A stretch of DNA of 12,294 nt, from the NCBI GenBank assembly GCA_964370225.1, contig CAYJII010000051.1, positions 1-12,294 on the forward strand, given 5' to 3'. Source of the stretch: CAYJII01 sp964370225 (GTDB taxonomy: Bacteria > Bacillota > Clostridia > Oscillospirales > Ruminococcaceae). Every line of letters starts with the position of its first letter. Position 1 is the stretch's first letter. The notes under the pieces were generated by a model, which was not told the DNA's origin, made no database searches, and saw only the letters and a list, made by a program, of their open reading frames with translations. Made by a program: the position numbers and the translations under genes. Positions 1 to 6,288 of the stretch are shown here, piece by piece.

Positions 1-2
1 AT

Positions 3-455
3 AAAACCAAGTTTTCGGAAAAATGGTACGTGTTATTTTGTGATTTAGATGGATTTAAAAAGATTAACGACACTATGGGGCATGACGCAGGTGATGTGCT
101 TTTAAAAGGTATTGCCAGTGACCTGAAAAATTTATGTAACGAGAATATGAAAGCATATAGACAGGGCGGAGATGAATTCGTTGTCATTATTAAGGATAAT
201 AATTCTGATGAATTTATAAAAAACTCAATTAATGAGATGTTTAAGGTGTTTAGCAAAAAGTATAATTACGATGGCAAAGAAATGGGATGCGGATGTAGCA
301 TTGGCGTCGCGAATTATCCTGATGATGCAAGTACTGCTAAGGAGATTTTCCATTTAGCTGACACAGCGATGTACTGTGTAAAAAAAGAAGGCAGAGGGAC
401 TGTCCGCTTTTGTAAGGACGGTAAATTCTTAAAAATGGAAGAGTATTTCTCTTAA
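3..455 (+). CDS. GGDEF-domain protein (diguanylate cyclase), 5'-truncated by the window edge
   Basis: This is the C-terminal part of a protein whose reading frame is open to the left edge, so the true start and any sensor domain lie outside. A GTG at 30 falls inside the GGDEF domain and is not a credible start. The visible piece is nearly a whole GGDEF domain: the metal-binding segment CDLDGFKKIND, a GHDAGD segment, the signature RQGGDEF and the later SIGVANYPDDA segment. All catalytic elements look intact, so the protein probably makes cyclic di-GMP from two GTP. The RxxD inhibitory site normally about five residues before GGDEF is absent (NENM stands there), which suggests no I-site product feedback. 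The gene is convergent with mtlR and ends about 20 bases before a shared hairpin. The family call is firm; activity and input signal are inferred. Confidence 0.9.
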   Translation, partial: KTKFSEKWYVLFCDLDGFKKINDTMGHDAGDVLLKGIASDLKNLCNENMKAYRQGGDEFVVIIKDNNSDEFIKNSINEMFKVFSKKYNYDGKEMGCGCSIGVANYPDDASTAKEIFHLADTAMYCVKKEGRGTVRFCKDGKFLKMEEYFS

Positions 456-476
456 GCTTAATATATGGTTATAACA

Positions 477-504
477 AAAGCGATGTGAATTTTCACATCG
501 CTTT
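477..504. terminator. Hairpin terminator shared by convergent genes
   Basis: A perfect 13-bp inverted repeat (AAAGCGATGTGAA, 2-base gap, TTCACATCGCTTT) lies between the stop of the GGDEF gene (455) and the stop of mtlR (526). Read on the minus strand the stem is followed by TTTTG, a short U-tract, so it suits the end of the mtlR transcript. On the plus strand the tract is only TTT followed by AAATAT, so it is weaker there. Its position between two convergent genes supports a bidirectional terminator. Confidence 0.75.
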
Positions 505-525
505 AAATATGCATTTTATTAGATT

Positions 526-2610
526 TTATGATGATAGATTTACGATATACTCAGCAAAAAATGCTTTTAAAGTTTTAGAAACATGCTTAATTGCACTTTC
601 ATTTTCGCCTGCTAACACAGTATCAATGAGACTTGTATCTTCAATTAAGCTACTACTTATACATCCTAAAATTTCACTATTTACTTTTTCGTTTTCATCT
701 TTTGGAATAAGCATTACAAATATAATTTTTATTCCTTTTAAATCGTTAGAAGTAAAATTTGTACGTTCATCGTTTGTAAAAATATTAAATGAAGGAGTAC
801 TAACACCTTCACTTCTAGCGTGAAACAATGCAAATTCATACTCTGGAAAAATTTGGCTGGATATATTTTCTCTACTGATAATATCATTTGCCACAATATT
901 ACTATCACTTTCCTTTTCACAAACGATTTGCGAAATCTGTTCAACTGCATTTAAAAAATCTATGTTTTTTTCGAGAGTATAAATGTCCATTTCGTTTGCT
1001 ATAGTTCGCATTTGTGTAGCTAAAAATGAAATCGCTTCAAGCTCAAGAGTTAAATTAACTTTGCTATTATCCTCTGCCCTGCTTTCGTACTTATCAATAA
1101 GTCGCCTAATTTTTTCGATGTCATTCTCGCTGATTAATGGGTTAACTTCCACAACTTCGATGCCTTTAACATTAATCGACAAACTTGAGATTAGGAAATC
1201 TTCCTTTTTTATAACTGCATCAGTTATATCATTTTTACCGTAAGCAGTCAACCGTACTTTTTTAGGGAATGTCTTTTTTAGTTTTGAAAGCATCAACCTA
1301 GAGATTCCAATTCCACTAGAACATACTATTCCGATTTTCACTATACTAGTTTTTTCTTTTGTAGCCTCTAGCCTAACTAATGCAGCTGCAAAATGTACTG
1401 TTAAAAAGCCAATTTCAGCTGCAGGTATTGTATAGCCAACATGCTTTTGTAGCACTAGAGCAGTTTTTTCACATTTGCTATAAACATCGCTGTACTGTGC
1501 TTTTACTTCTTCTAGCATAGGGTTATAAATTTTCATACCGTTTGTAAGTCTTACAATGGTAGGTGCTAAATGTGTAAGAAAACTATGGATAAACTCTTCA
1601 TCCTGTTTTAACAAATATGCTATTTTTTCATCAAAAGAATAAATCATCTCATCTGCAATAACTTTGAGGCCATCAAAGTTTTGAACGATGCCATTATTGA
1701 TTTTTTCGTATTTTGATGCTTTGATATGTAGATATATATATGAAATTTCAATCGTGGGAATATCAATTTCAAATTCATCCTCAAGTTCTATTGTAATTTT
1801 ATTCGCCAAATCATAATCAATGTCACATTCTGGCATTTGTATTGATTTCCCAGCTTCTTCTATTGTTTCATTATCCAGTATTCTCTTTACTGCGATACTT
1901 ATATGCATAATCAAACCGATATATGATTGCTCAGTTAATGAATTAATATGATCATTATCGATTCTATTAATACAGTCCATTACACGGCTCACGGTATCAT
2001 CGCCCAATATTCGCAAAAAACCTAATTTTCGAAACTCATCTAATACATCGGTGCTTTTTTCGCCTTCCTCATACGATTCAAGTAAAAATCTCTCATCAAT
2101 ATTATCTGAGATAAACGCCTTTATTGCTCTACGATAACTTGATTCTGTACCATTTACAGATATACCACTACCAGGCTTTTTTATAATTTTAAGATCGTAT
2201 TTTGCAAACCAATCCTCCAATGCCTCTAAATCTGAGCTGATAGTAGCCTCACTTACTTTAAATTTTGTGCTATACCAAAATAGTTTTTTTATATCCTTAT
2301 CCTTTAAAATTTCGAGCACTAATTTTTTGCGTCGATATTCTTTGTCCGTGTCATCAATATAATTCTCGCTTTTTATCAAGCTTAATAAATTAGACTTATC
2401 ATCATTATCACCTACTACCCAGACTCCAACACCTGTTTTAGACGCAAACTTTAAATTATACACAAGTAAATCTTTAGGTAAATACTCAAGCTCACGCTGA
2501 ACAGTCCTTTTACTCACTCCTATTTTTTCAGCGAGCTTAATGACTGACATCGGCGCATCTTCTTCAAGCAAAATAATCAGTATTTTTTTTGCTCTTGCAC
2601 TTAAGTTCAT
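526..2610 (-). CDS. mtlR: MtlR-type PRD transcriptional activator of mannitol utilisation
   Basis: This 694-residue regulator has the full architecture of Bacillus-type MtlR: an N-terminal HTH (about 5-45, GVSKRTVQRE), a second Mga-like HTH (about 95-165), two PTS regulation domains (about 200-300 and 310-415), an EIIB-like domain (about 424-510) and an EIIA-like domain (about 550-690). Every known type of phosphorylation site is present: H236 and H295 in PRD1, H347 and H406 in PRD2, C430 in the EIIB-like CSSGIG loop, and H597 in FALFHARSEG. In Bacillus, HPr phosphorylation of PRD2 activates MtlR, and EIIA/EIIB-dependent phosphorylation of the C-terminal domains inactivates it when mannitol is absent; the same logic is inferred here. 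The start has AAAGGATG upstream. It follows mtlA after 115 bases that hold its own promoter-like site, and its transcript ends at the 477-504 hairpin. The mannitol assignment rests on full domain order, length and the adjacent mtlA. Confidence 0.9.
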   Translation of the reverse strand: MNLSARAKKILIILLEEDAPMSVIKLAEKIGVSKRTVQRELEYLPKDLLVYNLKFASKTGVGVWVVGDNDDKSNLLSLIKSENYIDDTDKEYRRKKLVLEILKDKDIKKLFWYSTKFKVSEATISSDLEALEDWFAKYDLKIIKKPGSGISVNGTESSYRRAIKAFISDNIDERFLLESYEEGEKSTDVLDEFRKLGFLRILGDDTVSRVMDCINRIDNDHINSLTEQSYIGLIMHISIAVKRILDNETIEEAGKSIQMPECDIDYDLANKITIELEDEFEIDIPTIEISYIYLHIKASKYEKINNGIVQNFDGLKVIADEMIYSFDEKIAYLLKQDEEFIHSFLTHLAPTIVRLTNGMKIYNPMLEEVKAQYSDVYSKCEKTALVLQKHVGYTIPAAEIGFLTVHFAAALVRLEATKEKTSIVKIGIVCSSGIGISRLMLSKLKKTFPKKVRLTAYGKNDITDAVIKKEDFLISSLSINVKGIEVVEVNPLISENDIEKIRRLIDKYESRAEDNSKVNLTLELEAISFLATQMRTIANEMDIYTLEKNIDFLNAVEQISQIVCEKESDSNIVANDIISRENISSQIFPEYEFALFHARSEGVSTPSFNIFTNDERTNFTSNDLKGIKIIFVMLIPKDENEKVNSEILGCISSSLIEDTSLIDTVLAGENESAIKHVSKTLKAFFAEYIVNLSS

Positions 2611-2667
2611 TTAATTTCATCCTTTCTAGCAGGTAAAATATCATTAAAAGAAATCCTCATACAAATG

Positions 2668-2704
2668 GGTATAATACAAGATACTCTACACCTTGTATTA
2701 TACC
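2668..2704. repeat. Perfect 13-bp inverted repeat upstream of mtlR, candidate operator
   Basis: GGTATAATACAAG (2668-2680) and CTTGTATTATACC (2692-2704) are exact reverse complements separated by 11 bases. On the minus strand the upstream arm contains the -10 hexamer of the candidate mtlR promoter, and the second arm falls just after the expected transcription start. This is a common layout for a repressor operator. As RNA it could also form an AT-rich hairpin in read-through transcripts from mtlA, but no U-tract follows, so it is a poor intrinsic terminator. Confidence 0.6.
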
Positions 2705-2705
2705 A
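2697..2705 (-). promoter_or_regulatory. Candidate extended -10 promoter for mtlR
   Basis: The minus strand reads TGGTATAAT, a perfect TGn-TATAAT extended -10, about 20 bases after the mtlA stop and about 87 bases before the mtlR start. The -35 region at 17-bp spacing (TATGTA) is poor, which extended -10 promoters tolerate. It suggests that mtlR has its own basal promoter as well as possible read-through from mtlA. Confidence 0.5.
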
Positions 2706-2725
2706 TAAACTATTGTATTTACATA

Positions 2726-4102
2726 TTATTTTTTTAATGTTTCAACCAATTCGTCATATTGAGGTGCTGCCATAAAGTTTGTAATTAACACAAGTTTTGC
2801 ATTCGGATTACTAGTAGCAGCTCTTTCTTTTAGCGTTTGGTGTGTTACAACTATTTGCACATCTGCTGGGATAGATGAAACCGAGGTATGAATTACTTCA
2901 ATATCTCCCCTACCAGCTGCAGTTAACTTTTTCCTTAATACTGTTGCGCCCATCGCACTAGATCCCATGCCAGCGTCACAAGCAAAAGCAATTTTCTTAA
3001 TTTCACCATCTACAGTTATAGGAGTAGTTTCAATTCCTTTGGAACTGCTTTTCATTTTATCTTTTTGTGCTTGAGCGTCTTCAAGGCTTACACCTTTATC
3101 CATGAACTTAAGTAGTGGGAGTGATACTGCAAGCGATACTGCTGTAGAAACTAGCACACCAATGATTATACCAACATGTGAACCTGAGTTTGCCATTAGA
3201 AGAATAGCGATAATACTTCCTGGTGAAGCTGCTGCTACTAAACCTACATCCAATAAGCTGAATATGAAAATTCCACTTGCTCCACCTGCTATTGCAGCAA
3301 TTAGTAGTAGAGGATTCATTAATACATACGGGAAGTAAATTTCGTGAATACCACCGAAGAAATGGATAATTGCTGCTCCTGGTGAAGTGCTTTTTGCGCT
3401 ACCTTTACCAGCAATCATGTAAGCGATTAGAATTCCAAGTCCAGGACCAGGATTTGATTCTAGCAAGAAGAAAATAGATTGTCCGAAGTTTTCTACATCT
3501 TTAATACCTATAGGAGATAGTACCCCATGGTTAATTGCATTGTTTAGGAAGAGGATTTTTGCTGGTTCTATAAATAAGCTTGCTAGAGGTAGTAATCCAT
3601 ATTCTACGAAGAATGCTACACCTGCTTCTAATATTGCTGTGAAAGCAAGCACTACAGGAGTTATTCCTACCATCGCTAGTAAAGCCAACCCAAAGCCTAA
3701 AATTCCTAGAGAGAAATTGTTTACGAGCATTTCAAAACCAGCTTTAATTTTGTTATGCACAGCTTTATCAAACAGTTTTAATATGTATGCTGCCAATGGT
3801 CCTGCTATCATAGCGCCTATGAACATCGGAGTATCAGGTGAACCCATGATTACACCCATTGTTGCAATTGCGCCGATTACACCACCACGTTGCTCATGCA
3901 CTTTTGTACCACCTGTATATGCGATAAGCAAAGGAAGCAACATTCTTGCCATTGGATCTACTAGTTCAGCAAATGTCTCATTTGGAAACCAACCAGATTC
4001 AATGAATAACGCTGTGATTATCCCCCATGCTATAAATGCGCCGATATTTGGCATTACCATGCCGCTTAAAAATCTACCGAATACTTGCACTTTTTGTTTC
4101 AT
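2726..4102 (-). CDS. mtlA: Mannitol-specific PTS EIICB component
   Basis: This 458-residue inner-membrane transporter imports D-mannitol and phosphorylates it to mannitol-1-phosphate. The N-terminal EIIC domain (about 1-335) closely follows E. coli MtlA as I recall it: MPNIGAFIAWGIITALFI near the start, EPAKILFLNNAINHG at 179-193 (H192) and GGIHEIYFPYVLMNP at 250-264, the substrate-site loop with E254. After a linker, the EIIB domain (about 367-458) carries the phosphorylated cysteine C375 in ACDAGMGSSAMGA. The EIIA domain fused to the E. coli protein is absent; EIIA is a separate gene here (8501-8959), as in many Firmicutes. The start is preceded by GAGGAG, and the gene begins 21 bases after the ptsI stop, so the two are co-transcribed. 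Substrate specificity is inferred from strong family resemblance. Confidence 0.95.
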   Translation of the reverse strand: MKQKVQVFGRFLSGMVMPNIGAFIAWGIITALFIESGWFPNETFAELVDPMARMLLPLLIAYTGGTKVHEQRGGVIGAIATMGVIMGSPDTPMFIGAMIAGPLAAYILKLFDKAVHNKIKAGFEMLVNNFSLGILGFGLALLAMVGITPVVLAFTAILEAGVAFFVEYGLLPLASLFIEPAKILFLNNAINHGVLSPIGIKDVENFGQSIFFLLESNPGPGLGILIAYMIAGKGSAKSTSPGAAIIHFFGGIHEIYFPYVLMNPLLLIAAIAGGASGIFIFSLLDVGLVAAASPGSIIAILLMANSGSHVGIIIGVLVSTAVSLAVSLPLLKFMDKGVSLEDAQAQKDKMKSSSKGIETTPITVDGEIKKIAFACDAGMGSSAMGATVLRKKLTAAGRGDIEVIHTSVSSIPADVQIVVTHQTLKERAATSNPNAKLVLITNFMAAPQYDELVETLKK

Positions 4103-4123
4103 TTTACTTACTCCTCACCAAAT

Positions 4124-5731
4124 TTATTCTGTCTCACTTAAGAGTTTTTCCCTAACATAATCAATGCTGGATGCTGACATGCTAAACTCGTCAAGTCCCA
4201 TTTCCATAAGCATTGATACCGCTTTAATATCGCCAGCCATTTCGCCACACATTCCAACTTTAATCCCAGCTTCATGCCCTGCGGTAATTATTTGTTTTAT
4301 TGCAGATACTACTGCTGGATGGAAATAATCATATAACTCTGCAATTTTTTTGTTGCCCCTATCCACCACAAGCATATACTGTGTCAAATCGTTTGTGCCG
4401 ATACTGAAAAAGTCTACTTCTTTTGCAAACTCGCTTGCCATTAGCACGCTTGCTGGTGTTTCCATCATCATGCCTACTTCAATATCTTCGTTGTACTCAA
4501 GACCTTTTTCTTTTAGTTCTGATTTACACTCTTCAATTATTCCCTTAACTTTTATTATCTCTTCTAAAGAAATAATCATCGGAATCATTATCCTAACATT
4601 ACCAAAATTGCTAGCTCGTAAAATTGCCCTTAACTGCTCTTTAAACATATCTTTCATATCAAGACAAATTCTGACAGCGCGATATCCTAAAAATGGATTT
4701 TCTTCCTTATCAAACTCAAAATACGATAGCTCTTTGTCTCCACCTATATCGAGTGTTCTAATTGTGAGCTCTGATGGACAAAGTTTTGCTGCTTCTTTAT
4801 ATACTTTAAATTGCTCTTCTTCGCTCGGAAAGTGAATATTTTCCATATATAAAAATTCACTTCTAAAGAGTCCGACACCATCAATATTAAATGGTAGAGC
4901 GTTTCTTATATCCGCTAGCGAACCAACATTTGCACATAGGCTAACATGTTTACCTTCTTTAGTGTAGATTTTTTTCGTTCGAAGAGCTTCAATTCTAGCT
5001 TTGTTTTCATCAAACTCATTTTTCCTCGAAATGAAGCTATCCTTATTCTCTTTGTTAGGATCAAGTATGATTTCTCCAGTTTTAGCATCCATACATACAA
5101 GCTCTTTATCGTTTGCAACATCAAGAATATCGCCTACACCAACAAGAATTGGAATGTCCATGCTCTTAGCGATTATGAACACATGGCTTGTAACTCCACC
5201 CTCTTCTGTAATGATGCCTTTTACGTATTTAGTATTTATTTTTACTGTGTCGGAAGGGTACATGTCTTTTGCAATGACTACTACCTCTTCGCTCAAAACT
5301 CCTAAATCGGGCAAAACAACATTTTTTAAATTGCTCATGTAGCGTTTACCGACATCTTTTATATCAGCACTTCGCTCTTTCATATAAGGATCATCAACCA
5401 AAGAAAACATTGTAGCAATCTCGTTTATTGTTTCATCAACAGCAAGCTCAGCATTTTTCAGTTGAGATTTTATCTTTGAAACTATTCCTTCAATTAAAGT
5501 ATAGTCATTTGCAATTTCTGTGTGTGCAAAGAATACTGCATTAGTTTCAGCTAGTTTTTCTAGCTCTGCAATAACTTTTTCTTTTGCTTCTTCAAATTTT
5601 TCTATCTCATGATTAATTTCGTTATCCAAAATTTGTCTTGGATCTGGTGTTAAATCTGGCTCAACATATTTAAATACTGGAGCTACTACCACCCCGCGTG
5701 AAGCTGTTTTCTCTACTAATATTTTTTTCAT
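4124..5731 (-). CDS. ptsI: Phosphoenolpyruvate-protein phosphotransferase (PTS enzyme I)
   Basis: Cytosolic enzyme I takes phosphate from PEP and hands it to HPr. The ATG at 5731 is chosen because it has a perfect GGAGGAG at the right distance and gives the family start MKKILVEKTASRG; the frame is open 36 codons further upstream, but that part is promoter. Landmarks in the 535 residues: active-site H183 in GGVTSH, the PEP-barrel residues around R290 (GVGLFRSEFLYM), GGDKELSYF (330-338), ENPFLGYRAVR, the loop GTNDLTQY, and catalytic C495 in GMCGEMAGD. Enzyme I is usually about 570 residues. This one stops soon after DEFSMSASS, lacking roughly 35-40 C-terminal residues, with a clean stop. It heads unit 2, ahead of mtlA. 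Having EI inside a sugar-specific operon is unusual and suggests a dedicated or only PTS chain. Confidence 0.95.
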   Translation of the reverse strand: MKKILVEKTASRGVVVAPVFKYVEPDLTPDPRQILDNEINHEIEKFEEAKEKVIAELEKLAETNAVFFAHTEIANDYTLIEGIVSKIKSQLKNAELAVDETINEIATMFSLVDDPYMKERSADIKDVGKRYMSNLKNVVLPDLGVLSEEVVVIAKDMYPSDTVKINTKYVKGIITEEGGVTSHVFIIAKSMDIPILVGVGDILDVANDKELVCMDAKTGEIILDPNKENKDSFISRKNEFDENKARIEALRTKKIYTKEGKHVSLCANVGSLADIRNALPFNIDGVGLFRSEFLYMENIHFPSEEEQFKVYKEAAKLCPSELTIRTLDIGGDKELSYFEFDKEENPFLGYRAVRICLDMKDMFKEQLRAILRASNFGNVRIMIPMIISLEEIIKVKGIIEECKSELKEKGLEYNEDIEVGMMMETPASVLMASEFAKEVDFFSIGTNDLTQYMLVVDRGNKKIAELYDYFHPAVVSAIKQIITAGHEAGIKVGMCGEMAGDIKAVSMLMEMGLDEFSMSASSIDYVREKLLSETE

Positions 5732-5786
5732 ATTACTCCTCCATTTTTTTTGCTGTGCAGTAAATTTACTCTTTATCTTACTTATA

Positions 5787-5815
5787 AATATAAGCGATAT
5801 GCTTATAAAATACAA
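5787..5815 (-). promoter_or_regulatory. Promoter of the ptsI-mtlA(-mtlR) unit
   Basis: The minus strand has TTGTAT (5810-5815), 17 bp, then TATATT (5787-5792). It ends about 55 bases upstream of the ptsI start. The -35 lies exactly 10 bp downstream of the 35-bp shared element, the same geometry as at the mtlF promoter. A mediocre -35 next to an upstream element fits an activated promoter. Confidence 0.65.
5789..5807. repeat. Inverted repeat inside the ptsI promoter spacer
   Basis: TATAAGC (5789-5795) and GCTTATA (5801-5807) form a perfect 7-bp dyad with a 5-base gap. It spans the -10 hexamer and most of the 17-bp spacer, so a bound protein would block RNA polymerase. The half TATAAGCG resembles part of a CcpA cre site, but the other half does not fit the cre spacing. 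No counterpart is seen in the mtlF promoter. Confidence 0.4.
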
Positions 5816-5825
5816 GAATAAGACA

Positions 5826-5860
5826 TTTGAATTTGGCATTAATAAATAGTGACATTTTTG
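5826..5860 (-). promoter_or_regulatory. 35-bp shared regulatory element, copy A (putative MtlR site)
   Basis: This element matches copy B at 9043-9077 in 30 of 35 positions and holds an imperfect dyad: TTGGCATTA, five bases, TAGTGACAT (6 of 9 symmetric positions). It lies 10 bp upstream of the ptsI -35. The half-sites recall the Bacillus MtlR box (TTGNCACA-N4-TGTGNCAA, from memory), though the spacing between halves is about 3 bp longer here. MtlR is the natural candidate binder because its gene is in the locus. Confidence 0.65.
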
Positions 5861-5915
5861 TTATATTACTATTATTAACTAATGAAATCTTTTGCAATTT
5901 GTGCATTTTGACATA

Positions 5916-5964
5916 GAAATAGCCGTGCTATTAATGACAAGGTCATAAAGCGCACGGCCATTTC
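5916..5964 (-). terminator. Hairpin between ptsH and ptsI, possible terminator or processing site
   Basis: GAAATAGCCGTGC (5916-5928) and GCACGGCCATTTC (5952-5964) pair over 13 bp. The single non-match is an A-C mismatch in plus-strand RNA but a G-U wobble in minus-strand RNA, so the stem is better in the direction of the operon. The loop holds a second small stem (ATGAC/GTCAT on the minus strand). It begins 35 bases after the HPr stop. The sequence after it (TATGTC) is not a U-tract, so termination may be partial, or the hairpin may protect or process the upstream mRNA. Confidence 0.55.
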
Positions 5965-5998
5965 CTAAGAGAATTATTTAAAATTAAAACCAGCTAAA

Positions 5999-6265
5999 TT
6001 ATAATTCACCAAAACCTTCTTCGATAAGCTCAGTTAATGTTTCTAAGCTTTTTACTTCATCTTCACCATCGCAAATCAGTTCAATTTCCATGCCTTTTTT
6101 TATTACAGCAGACATGATATTTAGTACAGATTTTACTACAATTTCTTTGCTATCTGTTTTGATTATAACATTGCATTTGCATAGGCTTGCTTCTTTTGCA
6201 AGGATACTTGCAGGTCTTGCGTGCAAACCAGATTCATTTTTAATGATTAATTTTTTTGATACCAT
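5999..6265 (-). CDS. ptsH: Phosphocarrier protein HPr
   Basis: This 88-residue cytosolic phosphocarrier moves phosphate from enzyme I (H183) to EIIA and to the PRDs of MtlR. The catalytic site is ESGLHARPAS with H15. The regulatory serine is at the canonical place, S46 in VVKSVLNIMS, so HPr kinase/phosphorylase control and CcpA partnership are possible; neither partner gene is in the window. Length and fold pattern are typical. It starts 23 bases after the dehydrogenase stop with only a weak ribosome binding site (GGTTGGAAT), so translation may depend on the upstream gene. It is the last gene of unit 1; a hairpin follows at 5916-5964. The identity is certain. Whether it is the cell's only HPr or a mannitol-dedicated copy cannot be told from here. 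Confidence 0.95.
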   Translation of the reverse strand: MVSKKLIIKNESGLHARPASILAKEASLCKCNVIIKTDSKEIVVKSVLNIMSAVIKKGMEIELICDGEDEVKSLETLTELIEEGFGEL

Positions 6266-6288
6266 TGTTTATTCCAACCCTTCATTTA

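Noticed and set aside
485..823. 112-codon plus-strand frame starting in the terminator hairpin
   Set aside because: It overlaps the 3' end of mtlR on the other strand and starts inside the shared hairpin; no ribosome binding site or family resemblance.
2668..2704. Intrinsic terminator between mtlA and mtlR
   Set aside because: The stem is AT-rich and is followed by CCATTTG rather than a U-tract; the overlap with an extended -10 makes an operator more likely.
2611..2725. BglG-type RNA antiterminator (RAT) site
   Set aside because: MtlR-type PRD regulators with N-terminal HTH domains bind DNA, and no RAT-plus-terminator pair with a U-tract was found here.
3540..4160. 206-codon open frame on the plus strand
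   Set aside because: It is antisense to mtlA, whose protein is unmistakable; the frame has no ribosome binding site and its translation has no recognisable family.
4350..4835. 161-codon open frame on the plus strand
   Set aside because: Antisense shadow of ptsI; serine- and isoleucine-rich translation typical of reverse-complement reading.
5732..5839. N-terminal extension of ptsI by 36 codons
   Set aside because: The region holds the promoter and inverted repeat, the extension does not look like enzyme I, and the GGAGGAG site clearly serves the ATG at 5731.
5908..5936. Plus-strand TTGACA resembling a -35 box
   Set aside because: The hexamer 17 bp downstream is TTAATG, a poor -10, and no plus-strand gene follows; it would only make antisense RNA into ptsH.
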